Shown here piece after piece: positions 27,904 through 27,907 of a DNA stretch of 27,907 bases. The stretch is taken from the NCBI GenBank assembly GCA_019693395.1, contig JAAMXP010002067.1, positions 1-27,907 on the forward strand. Reading direction: 5' to 3'. The position numbers were made by a program, and so were the translations under genes. The DNA is from Ettlia oleoabundans. Its lineage: Eukaryota > Chlorophyta > Chlorophyceae > Chlamydomonadales. Within the stretch, counting starts at the first letter, position 1. Each line of letters opens with the position of its first letter. Under the pieces are notes generated by a model. The model ran no database searches, had not been told where the DNA came from, and was given only the letters and a program-made list of their open reading frames with translations.

Positions 27904-27907
27904 GCCC

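Larger units (their letters stand above)
26700..27907. other. Region with no supported gene
   Basis: Several open stretches exist (longest 27422-27769 plus, also 27078-27293 minus), but none shows a recognisable domain, consistent splice sites or a good start context. The left part is T-rich with short repeats; the right end becomes GC-rich. It may be intergenic, or the 5' or 3' part of a gene beyond the right edge. Confidence 0.5.

Overview
The window is eukaryotic nuclear DNA, most likely from a green alga of the trebouxiophyte (Chlorella-like) type. Genes are densely interrupted: I place 76 complete introns. Donors are mostly GTGNG or GTAAG, and acceptors are very often CTGCAG. TGTAA, the chlorophyte polyadenylation signal, follows three of the plus-strand genes. 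Serine and alanine tracts are encoded by AGC/GCA repeats, and one gene is a chloroplast-type FtsH relative. The clade is an inference; I have no alignment to place it more finely. No rRNA, tRNA, transposon or CRISPR array was recognised.

Six genes alternate strictly in strand. 45-1516 (minus) is the 5' part of a NASP/Hif1-type histone chaperone running off the left edge. 1963-6728 (plus) is a plastid FtsH-like AAA+ protein that stops before the M41 peptidase domain. 6936-9849 (minus) is a histone-deacetylase-family enzyme with a presequence-like N-terminus. 10373-17516 (plus) is a 22-exon secretory-pathway protein, predicted type I membrane, with cadherin-like beta-sandwich and ephrin-receptor-like Cys modules. 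18137-25189 (minus) is a 28-exon RecQ helicase. 25824-26577 (plus) is a small unknown protein. 26700-27907 has no gene I can support.

Three divergent pairs share short 5' regions (1517-1962, 9850-10372, 25190-25823), and convergent pairs meet tail to tail at 6729-6935 and 17517-18136. The minus strand carries histone chaperone, deacetylase-family and helicase genes, while two of the three plus-strand genes encode membrane-associated products. I built exon models by matching splice sites to reading phase and to conserved family motifs; every junction given keeps frame. Four introns appear to use a GC donor, all in an AG|GCAAG context.

The most interesting items are: the peptidase-less FtsH; the animal-like domain mix of the receptor-like gene and an in-frame Gly-Cys-Pro repeat in one of its introns; a 33-nt symmetric exon carrying the deacetylase active-site histidines; and the set of GC-AG introns.
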